Source: Fluviicola sp.
Lineage (GTDB): Bacteria; Bacteroidota; Bacteroidia; Flavobacteriales_D; Crocinitomicaceae
DNA: 64,000 nt
Assembly (NCBI GenBank): GCA_020849495.1
Contig: JADLGD010000111.1
Span: forward strand, 37,106 to 101,105
Reading direction: 5' to 3'
The position numbers and the translations under genes were made by a program. The notes beneath the pieces were generated by a model. It worked only from the letters and a program-made list of their open reading frames with translations. It was not told the origin of the DNA and did no database searches. Below are positions 62,759-64,000 of this stretch, piece by piece (the first letter of the stretch is position 1; each line of letters starts with the position of its first letter).

Positions 62759-63487
62759 TTATTCTGCTAAAAAGATAAAATTCTGTGTTTGGTGTTTTTC
62801 TGGTAGAAAAGGAACCAATTGATTGTTTTCGCTTACAAAAACCGAATAGTTAAATCCTTTCAATAAATCAAAACACTGCTTGCGGTTTTCATTGTCCCAC
62901 AATTCTGCATAAATGATTGGATGATGTGTTGTCAAAATACGCTCAGCACCTTTCAAGGCAAAATATTCGAAATTTTCAACATCTATTTTGATTCCTTGAA
63001 TGACTTGTCCATTGATGATGTTGTCTAATTTATCCAAAGGCACATCCACTTCTTTTCCGTCATTCCACTCGGTAATACTTTCGTGTTTGATGTGACTCAA
63101 GCCTTGCATCACGGTGTTTTTGTTAACTGGTAAGACCATTTTCGCTGTCCCAGTTTCGTCACCCAATGCAATTTCATGAATTTTCGTGCGTTTCAAATTG
63201 AATTTTGCGATGATGCGTTTCAAAATGGAAACATTCGTTGGCATTGGTTCAAAAGCATGAATGGTGGTGTTGGGTAAACTGTTCGCTAAATGAACCGTCA
63301 TGATCCCCAAATTGGCTCCAATGTCGAGCACATCACCTTTACCGTCTTTCATCAAGGACAAAAACGTAAAGAAATCGTTCTCTTTTTTATCCGATCGTAA
63401 GGTGCGAATTTTATACAGCGCGAAGACGTACAAATAGGTTTGGAGACCCATCATTTTTTGTAAAATATACTTAACGCTGTTTTTCAT
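62759..63487 (-). CDS. FkbM family methyltransferase
   Basis: The 242-residue protein has the SAM-binding core GDVLDIGANLGIMTVHLANSLP (about 55-76) and the FkbM-type IKIDVENFEYFALKGAERIL, with AFEPMPTNVSILKR before it. It probably methylates a sugar hydroxyl of a surface polysaccharide, in line with the adjacent flippase and glycosyltransferase. A weak TTG/TAACTTCG promoter precedes the start. Confidence 0.9.
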   Translation of the reverse strand: MKNSVKYILQKMMGLQTYLYVFALYKIRTLRSDKKENDFFTFLSLMKDGKGDVLDIGANLGIMTVHLANSLPNTTIHAFEPMPTNVSILKRIIAKFNLKRTKIHEIALGDETGTAKMVLPVNKNTVMQGLSHIKHESITEWNDGKEVDVPLDKLDNIINGQVIQGIKIDVENFEYFALKGAERILTTHHPIIYAELWDNENRKQCFDLLKGFNYSVFVSENNQLVPFLPEKHQTQNFIFLAE

Positions 63488-63623
63488 TCATGAATATGAT
63501 GGCGCGAAGTTAGAAAAAGTTGGAAACCCAAGAGGCTAAAACGATGGTTATTTTTAACATTTTCAACACGAAACAAGGAATGCAAAGGGTAAAATGGTGG
63601 ATAAATTGTAAATTCGTCACCAG

Positions 63624-64000
63624 ATGCGCATCGGAATAAATACTCGTTTTTTACTTTCTTCAAAAATGGAAGGCTTCGGTTGGTACACCTTTGAGGTCGT
63701 TAAACGCATGGTACTCGCTCATCCTGAACACGAATTTGTTTTCTTTTTTGACCGTGCTTTTGATCCGAAATTTATTTTCGCTGAAAATGTGAAACCAGTG
63801 GTACTTTTTCCACCTGCACGTCATCCGTTTTTGTTCATTTGGTATTTTGATTTCGCATTGAAAAAAGCATTGAAGCGCGAACACATCGATGTATTTTTCT
63901 CTCCTGATGGCTACCTCGCTTTGGGAAGTAATGTGCCTCAAGTTGCAGTGATCCACGATTTGAATTTTGAACATTATCCGGAAGACATTCCTGCATTACC
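63624..64000 (+). CDS. Glycosyltransferase, GT-B fold (N-terminal part; 3' end outside window)
   Basis: From ATG 63624 an open frame continues to the right edge with 125 complete codons, beginning MRIGINTRFLLSSKMEGFGWYTFEVVKRM, which is the start of a family 4/1 type glycosyltransferase; FFSPDGYLALGSNVPQVAVIHDLNFEHYPE continues the N-terminal domain. The acceptor and the donor cannot be seen because the C-terminal half is missing. It is divergent from the FkbM gene and probably part of the same polysaccharide region. Confidence 0.85.
   Translation, partial: MRIGINTRFLLSSKMEGFGWYTFEVVKRMVLAHPEHEFVFFFDRAFDPKFIFAENVKPVVLFPPARHPFLFIWYFDFALKKALKREHIDVFFSPDGYLALGSNVPQVAVIHDLNFEHYPEDIPAL

Overview
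The window is an AT-rich chromosomal segment from a member of the Bacteroidota, most likely order Flavobacteriales. The evidence is: type IX secretion (T9SS) sorting domains on three large secreted proteins, a PorP/SprF protein, DUF6089- and IPExxxVDY-type proteins, the paired heme-copper oxidase subunit III genes followed by subunit IV, SCO and DUF420 genes, and promoters of the Bacteroidota type (TTTG, then TAnnTTTG) in place of sigma70 boxes. A Crocinitomicaceae (Fluviicola-like) host is my guess from overall flavour and is not proven. I see no rRNA, tRNA, CRISPR array, insertion sequence or prophage. Both edges cut genes: an MgtC-family gene on the left and a glycosyltransferase on the right.

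Left part (1-14.4 kb), almost all on the minus strand. A complete branched-chain amino acid operon runs ilvE-ilvD-ilvB-ilvH-ilvC-ilvA with overlaps or very short gaps. It is preceded by a 20-codon leader peptide containing six isoleucines and by a terminator/antiterminator pair, which together make a classical ribosome-mediated attenuator. Upstream of it lie a frameshifted T9SS-exported choice-of-anchor L protein, a membrane LytTR regulator coupled to a TPR membrane protein, a membrane SpoIIE-type phosphatase, and prfB, which here has no programmed frameshift.

Middle part (14.6-40 kb): gcvH; a group of envelope proteins of unknown role; a deoxyribose catabolism group (deoC, a full aldehyde dehydrogenase, and a truncated aldehyde dehydrogenase-like protein lacking the catalytic half); cysQ with two outer-membrane barrels; a cytochrome oxidase assembly/subunit operon (ctaB, two subunit III genes that each carry an inserted soluble domain, subunit IV, two SCO proteins, DUF420); asd; an MBOAT/AlgX-like acetylation pair; a DEAD-box helicase; a lamin-tail secreted protein; and a RelE/ParE-type toxin-antitoxin pair.

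Right part (40-64 kb): pyk, an IPExxxVDY protein, rnc, fabF and acpP on the minus strand; purN and marC on the plus strand; mreB and purH; a T9SS secreted CotH-kinase-like protein with its PorP/SprF partner; a lipoprotein/DUF2490-like pair; the cell elongation operon mreC-mreD-mrdA-rodA; and the start of a surface polysaccharide region (galE, flippase, FkbM methyltransferase, glycosyltransferase). mreB and purH lie apart from mreCD, which is an unusual arrangement for this phylum as I recall it.
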